Below, one piece after another: positions 25,205 through 33,861 of a stretch of 64,000 bases of DNA. The stretch's first letter is position 1, and each line of letters begins with the position of its first letter. The notes under the pieces are model-generated. The model was not told the DNA's origin. It was given only the letters and a program-made list of their open reading frames with translations, and searched no databases. The DNA is from Winogradskyella_A sp963966315 (GTDB lineage: Bacteria > Bacteroidota > Bacteroidia > Flavobacteriales > Flavobacteriaceae): NCBI GenBank assembly GCA_963966315.1, contig CAWZYX010000003.1, positions 1 through 64,000 of the forward strand, in the 5' to 3' direction. The translations under genes and the position numbers were made by a program.

Positions 25205-26473
25205 TCATTTTTTATTTACTTTCCTCAGCAAATAGGAGGCAGTCAAACCGATAAGGGCAAATATTGCCAGTACTTTATAGGCATTCTGAAGTCCCAATAC
25301 GCCATTGGGATTGTCTACCAATATTCCAAACATGGGACCTGAGAAAATGTCAGGCGTAAAACCGATAATGGATACAAGTCCTACGGCTGTTCCGGTAAGT
25401 TTTACGGGAATATGAGACTCTTCGAGCGTGGCAAAGTACAGTACACGGCAGGAATAAACACCAATTGCCATCAACAGAATGTTCATAAAAAAAAGCAATT
25501 CCTTCTGATGATTGATTAGGTTGGTCGCAAAAACCAGGCTTGAAACCAATGTGAGAAGAAACCCGATCATCAGCCATAAGGAGGGCTTCGATCGGTCTGC
25601 TGCCAACCCTATAAGCACACCTATAAATGGTCTCAGATAGAGAAGGGAGGTCCCTACTTTGGCAGCGTCTATATCATTGTATTGAATAACTGTACTGGCA
25701 TACAAGGAAAAAAGATCAGTAGCCTTATACCCGGTATAGGCACAGAGGATAATGACCATTAGTAGCCAGATAGACGGTAACTGTAGTACCGTTTTAATAC
25801 TGGAAAAACTGAGTTGGTGAAGTTTTTGAGCCGATATACCCGCATCCTTTTCTTTTTTGGTTTTTAAAAACAATAATACCAGAAGACCAATAAGACCTAC
25901 CATAAAAGAGGAAATAAGGATGACCTGTTGAAAAGCTTCACGCTTCATATCAAAGCTCATTTCGGTATGGCTGTTTCCCATAATGGATGAAAACACAAGG
26001 ACCCCCAGAGAGCCAAATCCGGCAGCTACCAGACCACGCCCACCATCGAGAAAACCAAAGGCCATTCCCTGCTGGTTCTTTCCGCCCCACATGCGCGTGG
26101 CTTTGATCATGGGAGCCCAAAACAAAAATATCGTGGTAAAACCCCAGTATCCATATAAGAGCTTTAGACTATTATAATCAGGGAATTGAGCGTAAAAAAG
26201 TCCTCCGAGTGCTGTTAGCATCAGGGCTACAGCCATTAGATTCTTAGGGGAGAATCGATCGGCAAGTGGACCCCCAAAAAAATAGGAAAACAAGGCGACA
26301 ATACCGTAAACAGAAAAACAATAGCCGATCTCTTCGTTAGAGATACCAAAAGTGTCTAAAACAGTTGGCCTGAACACACGCTGTAATACAAAGGGAAGAA
26401 TAAAAACGGCCTCTGCAGCCAGAATAAGCAGCACAATGTAGAAGGCCGTACGAAATGAAAAGGGTCTGGACAA
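25205..26473 (-). CDS. Major facilitator superfamily transporter
   Basis: 422 residues with about twelve hydrophobic helices in two halves, the cytoplasmic loop 2-3 motif as G-G-P-L-A-D-R-F-S-P-K, and a charged central loop (K-T-K-K-E-K-D-A). The substrate cannot be read. The residues F-W-A-P-M-I-K-A-T-R-M-W-G in the middle are reminiscent of organophosphate/glycerol-phosphate-type carriers, but this is weak. It starts 2 bases after the acyl-CoA carboxylase stop, so it is cotranscribed with it and could carry a related organic acid. Confidence 0.85.
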   Translation of the reverse strand: MSRPFSFRTAFYIVLLILAAEAVFILPFVLQRVFRPTVLDTFGISNEEIGYCFSVYGIVALFSYFFGGPLADRFSPKNLMAVALMLTALGGLFYAQFPDYNSLKLLYGYWGFTTIFLFWAPMIKATRMWGGKNQQGMAFGFLDGGRGLVAAGFGSLGVLVFSSIMGNSHTEMSFDMKREAFQQVILISSFMVGLIGLLVLLFLKTKKEKDAGISAQKLHQLSFSSIKTVLQLPSIWLLMVIILCAYTGYKATDLFSLYASTVIQYNDIDAAKVGTSLLYLRPFIGVLIGLAADRSKPSLWLMIGFLLTLVSSLVFATNLINHQKELLFFMNILLMAIGVYSCRVLYFATLEESHIPVKLTGTAVGLVSIIGFTPDIFSGPMFGILVDNPNGVLGLQNAYKVLAIFALIGLTASYLLRKVNKK

Positions 26474-26475
26474 TG

Positions 26476-28119
26476 CTATACCTGTAAGACCCCTAAGTTA
26501 AACGGTTTGTCGATAGGCGCATGGTTGGCAGCCTCGATCCCCATACTGATCCAGGTTCGCGTTTCCAGAGGGTCAATCACCGCGTCGGTCCACAATCGCG
26601 AGGCTGCGTAGTAGGGTGACACCTGCTTATCGTAGCGGGATTTGATCTTTTCGAACAGCGCTTCTTCTTTTTCCTTGGTAATGGTCTCTCCCTTTTTCTT
26701 AAGGGAGGCTGTTTCTATCTGAAGAAGTACTTTCGCAGCTGAGTTCCCGCTCATTACTGCCAGTTCTGCACTTGGCCACGCCGCGATCAGGCGAGGGTCA
26801 TACGCTTTTCCGCACATCGCATAATTGCCTGCTCCGTAGCTATTGCCTATCACAATCGTAAATTTTGGTACCACGGAATTACTTACCGCATTAACCATTT
26901 TGGCGCCGTCTTTAATAATGCCGGAGTGTTCGCTTTTACTGCCCACCATAAACCCTGTGACATCCTGTAAAAACACCAATGGTATTTTCTTTTGGTTGCA
27001 ATTGGCAATAAATCGAGTGGCTTTATCTGCCGAATCGTTGTAGATAACGCCTCCAAACTGCATTTCACTGGGTTTGGTCTTGGCGCCTTTTGTCTTGACC
27101 AACTGTCTTTGATTGGCCACGATCCCCACAGCCCATCCATCAATGCGCGCGTAAGCAGTAATAATGGTCTTTCCGTACCCTTCTTTGTATTCCTCAAACT
27201 CCGAACCATCGACCAGACGTTTGATAAGCTCTTTCATGTCGTATTGGTCTGCTCGGCTTTTGGGTAAAATGCCATAGATATCTTCAGGGTTCAACTGGGG
27301 TTTTTCCGGGGCAACCCGATTGAATCCAGCAGGTGTAAAGCCTCCTATTTTGCTTACTATGTTTTTGATGGTATTTAAGGCATCTTTATCGTCCTTTGCC
27401 TTGTAATCTGTTACCCCTGAAATTTCGCAGTGAGTGGTGGCACCGCCAAGGGTCTCATTGTCAATGTTTTCACCTATGGCAGCTTTTACGAGATAGCTTC
27501 CAGCAAGAAAGATACTTCCCGTTTTATCAACAATCAGTGCTTCATCGCTCATGATGGGTAAGTAAGCCCCACCCGCAACGCAACTGCCCATCACAGCAGC
27601 GATCTGGGTAATTCCCATGCTGCTCATTACGGCATTATTACGAAAGATCCTGCCAAAATGCTCCTTATCGGGAAAGATCTCGTCCTGCATTGGCAGGAAC
27701 ACCCCGGCACTGTCGACCAGGTAAATAATTGGTAGTCGATTTTCAATGGCTATTTCCTGAGCACGCAGGTTTTTCTTTCCAGTGATTGGAAACCAGGCTC
27801 CTGCCTTAACGGTGGCGTCGTTGGCTACCACAATACATTGTTGGCCTTCAACATAACCCATTTTTACAACCACACCTCCCGAAGGACAACCTCCATACTC
27901 TTCGTACATACCATCTCCGGCAAAAGCACCAATTTCAATGCTTGGCTTTTTTGAATCCAGAAGGAAGTCGATTCGTTCACGTGCGGTCATTTTCCCTTTG
28001 GCGTGGTGTTTATCGATACTTTTCTGACCACCACCCAGCTTTATACGTGCCAGATTTTTTCTCAGCTCGGAGAGGAGTAACTTATTGTGATCTTCGTTTT
28101 TATTGAAGTTGAGGTCCAT
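26476..28119 (-). CDS. Acyl-CoA carboxylase beta subunit (methylcrotonyl/propionyl type)
   Basis: 547 residues of biotin-dependent carboxyltransferase. The two crotonase-like halves show the acyl-CoA and carboxybiotin oxyanion glycines (G-S-C-V-A-G-G-A-Y-L-P; G-N-S-Y-G-A-G-N-Y-A-M-C-G), and M-T-A-R-E-R-I-D is near the N-terminus. Length and the A-N-D-A-T-V-K-A-G-A-W-F-P segment favour methylcrotonyl-CoA carboxylase (leucine breakdown) over propionyl-CoA carboxylase. The biotin-carrying alpha subunit is not in the window, so substrate assignment stays open. Confidence 0.88.
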   Translation of the reverse strand: MDLNFNKNEDHNKLLLSELRKNLARIKLGGGQKSIDKHHAKGKMTARERIDFLLDSKKPSIEIGAFAGDGMYEEYGGCPSGGVVVKMGYVEGQQCIVVANDATVKAGAWFPITGKKNLRAQEIAIENRLPIIYLVDSAGVFLPMQDEIFPDKEHFGRIFRNNAVMSSMGITQIAAVMGSCVAGGAYLPIMSDEALIVDKTGSIFLAGSYLVKAAIGENIDNETLGGATTHCEISGVTDYKAKDDKDALNTIKNIVSKIGGFTPAGFNRVAPEKPQLNPEDIYGILPKSRADQYDMKELIKRLVDGSEFEEYKEGYGKTIITAYARIDGWAVGIVANQRQLVKTKGAKTKPSEMQFGGVIYNDSADKATRFIANCNQKKIPLVFLQDVTGFMVGSKSEHSGIIKDGAKMVNAVSNSVVPKFTIVIGNSYGAGNYAMCGKAYDPRLIAAWPSAELAVMSGNSAAKVLLQIETASLKKKGETITKEKEEALFEKIKSRYDKQVSPYYAASRLWTDAVIDPLETRTWISMGIEAANHAPIDKPFNLGVLQV

Positions 28120-28212
28120 GAAGTAAGGTATTTGACGCTAATTTACATAAAGAAAAGCTATTTGAATTATCAGGCATTCCCAATGAAATGTTAAATATAT
28201 GTTACATGGAAT

Positions 28213-28230
28213 TATATTCCTAGGAATATA
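28213..28230. promoter_or_regulatory. 18-bp perfect palindrome, likely MarR operator
   Basis: tatattcct / aggaatata is a perfect inverted repeat. It lies 14 bases before the -7 box (28244-28251), over the place where the -33 element should be, and 39 bases before the first gene of an operon that encodes a MarR-family repressor. Binding by that regulator is inferred. Confidence 0.6.
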
Positions 28231-28243
28231 AAATTGTTTTATG

Positions 28244-28251
28244 TAAATTTG
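28244..28251 (+). promoter_or_regulatory. -7 box of the FMN reductase-MarR-pirin operon
   Basis: TAAATTTG matches TAnnTTTG. No TTG lies at -33; the palindrome occupies that place. A start near 28258 leaves a leader of about 12 bases. Confidence 0.55.
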
Positions 28252-28269
28252 ACGCATAATTCAAAAAAG

Positions 28270-28800
28270 ATGAAACAGATAATCGCATTTGCCGGCAGTA
28301 ATAGCAGTAAATCCATTAATAAACAGTTGGTGGAGTACACCACAACATTATTAGAGCGCTCCAAGGCTCATGTTCTGGACCTGAATGACTTTGAAATGCC
28401 CATTTACAGTACAGACCGTGAAGCGGAGAACGGGTATCCTGAAAAAGCCCTTGACTTTGTGAATTTGATCAGGGAATCAGACGGTATTATTCTTTCTTTG
28501 GCCGAATACAACGGAGCTTATTCAGGAGCATTTAAAAATATTTTTGACTGGGCGTCACGTGTTGAACCCAAAACATTCTTAGGAAAACCAATGCTGCTTA
28601 TGGCCTCCTCTCCAGGAGGTAGGGGCGGAGCTTCTGTACTGGCTATGGCCAGAGACCGGTTTCCTAGACACGATGCGCAAATAACCGGGGTGTTCTCTCT
28701 TCCTTCTTTTCACAACAATTTTAAGGATGGTGAAATTAGCGATGTGGAGCTGAGAGCTGCTCTGAACGCTGAAGTAAAGACCTTTGAAGATCACTTATAA
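28270..28800 (+). CDS. NADPH-dependent FMN reductase family protein
   Basis: 176 residues from the ATG at 28270 (M-K-Q-I-I-A-F-A-G-S-N-S-S-K-S-I-N), preferred over an upstream in-frame ATG at 28234 that would sit before the promoter. It is flavodoxin-like: the phosphate loop G-S-N-S-S-K-S-I-N and the flavin loop S-x-A-E-Y-N-G-A-Y-S-G-A-F-K-N match the NAD(P)H:FMN/quinone/azo reductases of the ChrR/WrbA type. It probably reduces quinones or free flavin. It is first in a five-gene run with GNAT, MarR and two pirins, typical of redox or electrophile stress. Confidence 0.88.
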   Translation: MKQIIAFAGSNSSKSINKQLVEYTTTLLERSKAHVLDLNDFEMPIYSTDREAENGYPEKALDFVNLIRESDGIILSLAEYNGAYSGAFKNIFDWASRVEPKTFLGKPMLLMASSPGGRGGASVLAMARDRFPRHDAQITGVFSLPSFHNNFKDGEISDVELRAALNAEVKTFEDHL

Positions 28801-28802
28801 TT

Positions 28803-29084
28803 ATGAATATTATACACAGTGAAAATGAAAAAAAAGGACGCTTTTTCATTGAAAAGGATGGTGAGCAGCGTGCTTTAATGACCTATAGTAAGGCGGGGTC
28901 TGAAAAGATCATCATCGATCATACCGAGGTAGACGAATCCCTGCAGGGGCAGGGTGTGGGATACCGCTTGGTTGAAGCGGTGGTAACACATGCCAGGGAA
29001 GAACAACTAAAGATCATGCCTTTGTGTCCTTTTGCCAAGGCGGTATTTGACAAACGTTCTGAATATTCCGATGTCTTACTTTGA
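28803..29084 (+). CDS. Small GNAT N-acetyltransferase (YjdJ-like)
   Basis: 93 residues, the size of the minimal single-domain GCN5-like family. The acetyl-CoA loop is E-S-L-Q-G-Q-G-V-G-Y-R-L-V-E-A-V, followed by the P-L-C-P-F-A-K-A-V-F-D-K-R-x-E-Y ending typical of this subgroup. The substrate is unknown. It starts 2 bases after the reductase stop and lies 14 bases before the MarR gene. Confidence 0.88.
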   Translation: MNIIHSENEKKGRFFIEKDGEQRALMTYSKAGSEKIIIDHTEVDESLQGQGVGYRLVEAVVTHAREEQLKIMPLCPFAKAVFDKRSEYSDVLL

Positions 29085-29098
29085 AGTTTTAAGGATTT

Positions 29099-29536
29099 AT
29101 GGGAGATCTTTCTAAGGATATAAAGTCCAGGTTTGACAATCAGCGCGTGAAAGCACTGATCAACATTCTCTATACGGCCAATTGGATCACAGCACAACAA
29201 AATGAATTCTTTAAATCCTATGGTCTATCGCCTCAGCAGTACAATATATTACGCATATTGAGAGGTGCAGGAGAACCCTTAAATGTACAGAGCATTAAGG
29301 AGCGTATGATCGATCGCTCACCAAACGTCACACGTTTGATGGATAAACTATGTGCCAAACAACTGATTGAACGATTGCCCTGTGACGTTGACCGTCGTGT
29401 GGTTAAGATCAATATCACACAGACCGGCTTGGATCTGATCAACGCCATTCCTCAGGATTTTAATCACAAGGTTTTTAAGAACCTTAGTGAAAAAGAAGCT
29501 GAACAGCTAAGTGATCTATTAGATAAATTAAGGTAG
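29099..29536 (+). CDS. MarR-family transcriptional regulator
   Basis: 145 residues: an N-terminal dimerisation helix, a winged helix-turn-helix with L-S-P-Q-Q-Y-N-I-L-R-I-L-R and M-I-D-R-S-P-N-V-T-R-L-M-D-K-L as recognition region, then the wing (D-R-R-V-V-K-I-N-I-T). MarR proteins are usually autorepressors released by phenolics, quinones or oxidation. Two Cys residues (L-C-A-K-Q, L-P-C-D-V-D) could sense oxidation. The natural target is the palindrome at 28213-28230 ahead of its own operon. Confidence 0.92.
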   Translation: MGDLSKDIKSRFDNQRVKALINILYTANWITAQQNEFFKSYGLSPQQYNILRILRGAGEPLNVQSIKERMIDRSPNVTRLMDKLCAKQLIERLPCDVDRRVVKINITQTGLDLINAIPQDFNHKVFKNLSEKEAEQLSDLLDKLR

Positions 29537-29600
29537 GTTAAATAGCTTTAAATCAGTGATATAAGATGTTGGTGTTACTAAAATATTAAAATAGAACTCA

Positions 29601-30473
29601 ATGAAGCTCAATACAATTAAACATATCGGAAGCAGTGATTTTGTGAACATGGGAGACTTGCGACTTCGGCAACCGCTGCCGACACGACAGATCGATATGA
29701 TCGACCCCTTTGTCTTATTACATCACTACGGTCCTTATGAGATATCACCTCTAGACAACCCTTTTGATCTGGGACCTCATCCTCATCGTGGTTTTGAGCC
29801 TGTGACCTTTTTGTTTCAAGGCGAGCAACTGCATCGGGACTCTCTTGGTCATGAGAGCATAGTCAGGGCCGGTGACGTGCAATGGACCACAGCGGGAAGA
29901 GGCATCGTACACTCAGAGCGACCAACCAATAAGGTGGTAGAGCATGGTGGTGTCATTGAAGGTATACAACTCTGGTTGAATCTTCCGGCCTCAAAAAAGA
30001 TGATCCCCGCTAACTATCAGCATGTCAAAGCAGAGGACTTCCCTTTAGTAATCACAGATGATTCCAAAGCCAGGATTAAAATTATCGCAGGTCAGCTCAA
30101 GGACGAACAAGGACCCATTGAAACACAGACGTCAGTGAACGCCTATATTTTGGAGCTAGAGGCAGGAGCTGAAGTAAAACTACCTATTGAGGCTACACAT
30201 AACAGTCTGCTTTATCTGGTGAAGGGAAAAGTAAGAGTGAATAACCAGGAAGTGCTGGAGCTGGACAAACATCAATTTCTGGAGTTTAACAATGATGGTG
30301 TGGGCATAGAGATGGAGTCCTCAGCCAAGAGCTTACTGCTCTTTCTATCTGGTGAACCCTTTCATGAAAAGGTGAGCTCATGGGGTCCTTATGTGATGAA
30401 CACCCAAACAGAGATCATGGAGGCCATGCGTGATTATCAGATGGGTAAAATGGGGTTTCTCCCTGCCAATTAG
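29601..30473 (+). CDS. Pirin family protein (first of two)
   Basis: 290 residues, bicupin. The N-terminal cupin has the pirin metal motif G-P-H-P-H-R-G-F-E-P-V-T and later H-x-D-S-L-G-H-E-S, G-R-G-I-V-H-S-E; the C-terminal cupin is degenerate with respect to metal ligands. Pirins of this type (about 290 residues) include quercetin dioxygenases and redox-sensing proteins. It lies 64 bases behind the MarR gene. Confidence 0.9.
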   Translation: MKLNTIKHIGSSDFVNMGDLRLRQPLPTRQIDMIDPFVLLHHYGPYEISPLDNPFDLGPHPHRGFEPVTFLFQGEQLHRDSLGHESIVRAGDVQWTTAGRGIVHSERPTNKVVEHGGVIEGIQLWLNLPASKKMIPANYQHVKAEDFPLVITDDSKARIKIIAGQLKDEQGPIETQTSVNAYILELEAGAEVKLPIEATHNSLLYLVKGKVRVNNQEVLELDKHQFLEFNNDGVGIEMESSAKSLLLFLSGEPFHEKVSSWGPYVMNTQTEIMEAMRDYQMGKMGFLPAN

Positions 30474-30590
30474 AACGGAACCGCTCATCTCACCGTTGGG
30501 ATCGTCAATTCAGATCATATTCCATTGGGTTAGAACGGTCTTAAAAATGAAAGTTTAATCAACTAAAAAACTGCTATGCAGGCACATACA

Positions 30591-31307
30591 ATGAAAACAG
30601 TATTAGACAGATCAACTACACGAGGCTATGCCGATCACGGCTGGTTAAAATCACATCACACCTTTAGTTTTGCCGGTTATCAGAATCCTAAACGTATGAA
30701 TTTTGGAATGCTTCGCGTTCTAAATGACGATGTGGTGCAGCCCAAGATGGGTTTTGGGACGCACCCCCATCAGAATATGGAGATTATTTCCATACCTCTG
30801 AAAGGAGCCCTGTCTCACAAAGACAGTATGGGTAACAAAAGAGCTATTGAAGTTGACGAAGTGCAGGTGATGAGTGCGGGAACAGGACTGACACACTCCG
30901 AATTTAACGATAGTAAAACCGACGAGGTGAATTTTTTGCAGTTGTGGATCATTCCGGAGGAGATGAATGTGAAGCCAAACTACGAGCAGCGCACATTCGA
31001 CAAGGAGGAGCGAAAAAATAACCTGCAAATAGTGGTTGCGCCTAAGAACAGACTTGAGGGAAATGCGCTGCCCATTAGCCAGCAGGCTTATATCTACCGT
31101 ATAGATCTCGAAGCAGACAAGACGATTGAGCTTAAACAGAGAACAGCAAATGGCGGGTGGTATATCTTTGTGGTAGATGGAAATTTGCAGGTTGCAGGGG
31201 AGGATCTTGGAAGCAGAGATGCCATTGGTGTCTATGATACTGAGGAGGTCAGTATTTCGGCACGGTCCTTCTCTGAGCTGATCATTATAGAGGTACCTAT
31301 GAAATAG
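30591..31307 (+). CDS. Pirin family protein (second, YhhW-like)
   Basis: 238 residues from the ATG at 30591 (M-K-T-V-L-D-R-S-T-T-R-G); five more codons upstream are possible. Cupin metal residues G-T-H-P-H-Q-N-M-E-I-I-S and G-T-G-L-T-H-S-E-F-N. The short form with R-G-x-A-x-H-G-W-L-x-S-x-H-T-F-S-F matches YhhW-type quercetinases. It is not a simple copy of the first pirin, since lengths and termini differ, so the pair represents two subfamilies in one operon. A strong terminator follows. Confidence 0.9.
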   Translation: MKTVLDRSTTRGYADHGWLKSHHTFSFAGYQNPKRMNFGMLRVLNDDVVQPKMGFGTHPHQNMEIISIPLKGALSHKDSMGNKRAIEVDEVQVMSAGTGLTHSEFNDSKTDEVNFLQLWIIPEEMNVKPNYEQRTFDKEERKNNLQIVVAPKNRLEGNALPISQQAYIYRIDLEADKTIELKQRTANGGWYIFVVDGNLQVAGEDLGSRDAIGVYDTEEVSISARSFSELIIIEVPMK

Positions 31308-31329
31308 GGCTACTTTTTATAGACACGGT

Positions 31330-31360
31330 AAAAGCATTCTGTCACAGAATGCTTTTTTTT
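31330..31360 (+). terminator. Rho-independent terminator of the pirin operon
   Basis: Arms aaaagcattctg / cagaatgctttt, 3-base loop, then a T-run. Confidence 0.92.
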
Positions 31361-31407
31361 ATTTTAAAACCCGATATTTGCTTTTATCTAACTAATAAAC
31401 ATAACAT

Positions 31408-31590
31408 ATGGCGATGAATAAAAACACTGTCCTGGCCTGGGCCACATGGATCATGATCATTGTGGGGCTGGGATTAATAGCTTTGGGAGCATTCAGATAT
31501 GATGATGTAGCAGGGTGGGGCTTTGCTTCCGTGGGGATTGGTTTTTTGGCCAATGCCTGGGTGTTTAATGCACTAAAGGGCCGTGTATAG
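31408..31590 (+). CDS. CAL67264-type small membrane protein
   Basis: 60 residues with two membrane helices (W-A-T-W-I-M-I-I-V-G-L-G-L-I-A-L-G-A and W-G-F-A-S-V-G-I-G-F-L-A-N-A-W-V-F). It matches my recollection of the short flavobacterial family named after CAL67264. No function is known. The second ATG, two codons in, is an equally good start. It lies 90 bases before ettA. Confidence 0.75.
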   Translation: MAMNKNTVLAWATWIMIIVGLGLIALGAFRYDDVAGWGFASVGIGFLANAWVFNALKGRV

Positions 31591-31680
31591 ACATTCATAC
31601 GGGGCCTTTATACTTGTTGTCATGAGTCGTCAATAGAAGGCTTGTAGCATCAATTCCATTGATCATTAAAAGATATTAAT

Positions 31681-33372
31681 ATGAGCGACGATAAAAAGGT
31701 TATTTTCTCCATGTCCGGGGTCACTAAAACATTTCAGGGTGCCAATACCCCGGTACTCAAAAACATCTACCTCAGTTTTTTCTACGGTGCCAAGATCGGT
31801 ATTCTGGGGCTGAACGGATCCGGAAAATCCACATTATTAAAGATCATTGCCGGAGTGGATACCAACTACCAGGGCGATGTGGTTTTTGCCCCGGGTTACT
31901 CGGTGGGCTATCTGGAACAGGAGCCACAGTTAGACGACGACAAGACCGTGATGGAAGTAGTGCGGGAAGGAGCGGCAGAAACAGTGGCTATTTTAGACGA
32001 ATACAACAAAATCAATGATATGTTTGGATTGGAAGAGGTGTATTCCAATCCGGATAAAATGGAAAAACTCATGAACCGACAGGCCGAACTCCAGGATCAG
32101 ATAGATGCGACCAATGCCTGGGAATTAGACACCAAACTTGAGATTGCGATGGACGCCCTGAGAACCCCTGAGGGTGACCAGAAAATTGGTGTCCTGTCTG
32201 GGGGAGAGCGCAGGAGGGTGGCCTTGTGCCGTTTACTGCTTCAGGAGCCGGACGTGTTGCTTCTGGATGAGCCTACCAACCATTTGGATGCGGAATCCGT
32301 GCACTGGCTGGAGCACCATCTGGCCCAATACAAAGGCACGGTCATCGCCGTGACTCACGACCGCTATTTCCTCGATAATGTCGCCGGCTGGATTTTGGAG
32401 CTGGATAGAGGAGAGGGCATCCCCTGGAAAGGAAATTACTCTTCATGGCTAGATCAGAAATCCAAACGACTGGCACAGGAGAGTAAGGCAGCTTCCAAAC
32501 GACAAAAGACCCTTGAGCGGGAGCTGGAGTGGGTGCGTCAGGGAGCCAAAGGGCGCCAGACCAAGCAAAAGGCACGTTTAAAGAATTATGATAAGCTATT
32601 GAGTCAGGATCAGAAGCAACTCGATGAAAAGCTGGAGATTTACATTCCCAATGGTCCAAGACTAGGAACCAATGTCATTGAAGCAAAGGGCGTTAGTAAG
32701 GCTTATGGAGAAAAGCTTCTATACGAAGATCTTAACTTTAATCTGCCACAAGCCGGTATTGTTGGGGTTATAGGTCCTAATGGTGCAGGTAAAACCACCA
32801 TTTTCAGAATGATCATGGGTGAAGAGACACCGGATAAGGGAGAATTTGTAGTTGGGGATACGGCAAAGATCGCCTATGTAGATCAGTCCCATAGTAATAT
32901 TGACCCCGAAAAGACCATTTGGCAAAACTTCAGTGACGAGCAGGAGCTCATCATGATGGGCAACCAGCAGGTGAACTCTCGCGCTTACCTGAGCAGATTT
33001 AACTTTAGTGGTAGTGAACAGAACAAGAAAGTAAAACTGCTGTCGGGAGGGGAACGCAATCGGCTCCATCTGGCTATGACATTGAAGGAAGAGGGTAATG
33101 TATTACTTTTAGATGAGCCTACTAACGATCTTGATGTCAATACTTTAAGAGCCTTAGAAGAGGGCTTGGAAAATTTTGCAGGTTGTGCAGTAGTGATCTC
33201 TCACGACCGCTGGTTTCTGGACCGTATCTGTACCCACATTTTAGCCTTTGAGGGCAACTCACAGGTGTATTTCTTTGAGGGTAGTTTTACAGAATACGAA
33301 GAAAATAAACAGAAGCGATTGGGAGGTGACTTGATGCCCAAGCGGATCAAGTATAAAAAGCTTGTTCGATAA
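31681..33372 (+). CDS. ettA: Energy-dependent translational throttle protein EttA (ABC-F)
   Basis: 563 residues with two ABC domains and no membrane segment. Walker A G-L-N-G-S-G-K-S and G-P-N-G-A-G-K-T; signature L-S-G-G-E-R-R-R and L-S-G-G-E-R-N-R; Walker B L-L-L-D-E-P-T-N-H-L-D and L-L-L-D-E-P-T-N-D-L-D. The arm insertion in domain 1 and the basic interdomain linker (W-V-R-Q-G-A-K-G-R-Q-T-K-Q-K-A-R) match EttA. The protein binds the ribosomal E site and gates the first elongation step according to ADP/ATP level. Confidence 0.93.
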   Translation: MSDDKKVIFSMSGVTKTFQGANTPVLKNIYLSFFYGAKIGILGLNGSGKSTLLKIIAGVDTNYQGDVVFAPGYSVGYLEQEPQLDDDKTVMEVVREGAAETVAILDEYNKINDMFGLEEVYSNPDKMEKLMNRQAELQDQIDATNAWELDTKLEIAMDALRTPEGDQKIGVLSGGERRRVALCRLLLQEPDVLLLDEPTNHLDAESVHWLEHHLAQYKGTVIAVTHDRYFLDNVAGWILELDRGEGIPWKGNYSSWLDQKSKRLAQESKAASKRQKTLERELEWVRQGAKGRQTKQKARLKNYDKLLSQDQKQLDEKLEIYIPNGPRLGTNVIEAKGVSKAYGEKLLYEDLNFNLPQAGIVGVIGPNGAGKTTIFRMIMGEETPDKGEFVVGDTAKIAYVDQSHSNIDPEKTIWQNFSDEQELIMMGNQQVNSRAYLSRFNFSGSEQNKKVKLLSGGERNRLHLAMTLKEEGNVLLLDEPTNDLDVNTLRALEEGLENFAGCAVVISHDRWFLDRICTHILAFEGNSQVYFFEGSFTEYEENKQKRLGGDLMPKRIKYKKLVR

Positions 33373-33411
33373 AGGGATTAATTTAAGCTACACATTTAGA
33401 AAGATTCTTGT

Positions 33412-33490
33412 AACGTCGTTAGCACTGTTGGTTCAGCTCTAACGATTTCCAAGGATCATTCACCCTTTGTGTTCGAGTCCAAAAGAGTAG
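33412..33490 (+). pseudogene. possible decayed tRNA-like sequence (Gly-TCC-like)
   Basis: A D-arm-like stretch (TAGCACTGTTGGTTCAG, close to the TAGCTCAGTTGGTTCAG consensus) is followed at the normal distance by an anticodon-loop-like TTTCCAA and then TTCGAGTCC, a normal T-loop string. The anticodon, T and acceptor stems no longer pair, so it cannot be functional. It may be chance; see findings. Confidence 0.3.
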
Positions 33491-33523
33491 TAGTTATCAA
33501 GAGTAACATTTTAAATCTCTTGG

Positions 33524-33748
33524 TTACTGGTCCCCGTACAAATGACCACCGGAATAATCCTTATACTCCTTTTCAGAGTCGGTGAAGGCATTGGTTTCCA
33601 TAAGCTTTCGCTCTTCAGTCTTTAACTTGAACATTTTAAAAATGGCCACTCCAATGAAGACAAAAAAGATACTGGAAACAACGATAAGAATGATTGTGAG
33701 ATGCTCCGTAGAGACTAACAGTGAAGAATTAACTAACTTTGTAGGCAT
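33524..33748 (-). CDS. Small single-pass membrane protein, unknown
   Basis: 74 residues: short N-terminus, one hydrophobic helix (I-I-L-I-V-V-S-S-I-F-F-V-F-I-G-V-A-I), then a polar cytoplasmic tail ending Y-S-G-G-H-L-Y-G-D-Q. I do not recognise the family. The clear N-out/C-in topology and the lack of any competing frame support it as real, but only moderately. It stands alone between ettA (convergent) and the MBL-fold lipoprotein gene. Confidence 0.5.
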   Translation of the reverse strand: MPTKLVNSSLLVSTEHLTIILIVVSSIFFVFIGVAIFKMFKLKTEERKLMETNAFTDSEKEYKDYSGGHLYGDQ

Positions 33749-33861
33749 ATTCTGTAGATTGAGGTACTAATAGCAAGGCTAATATACAATATTATATGAT
33801 TGGTAATTGATTGATTGTACATTATTTACACAAAGTTGTAAACAATTTTATCGGTGAACGG

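Noticed and set aside
32342..32659. Minus-strand ORF inside ettA
   Set aside because: Overlaps the ABC-F linker and has no motif of its own.
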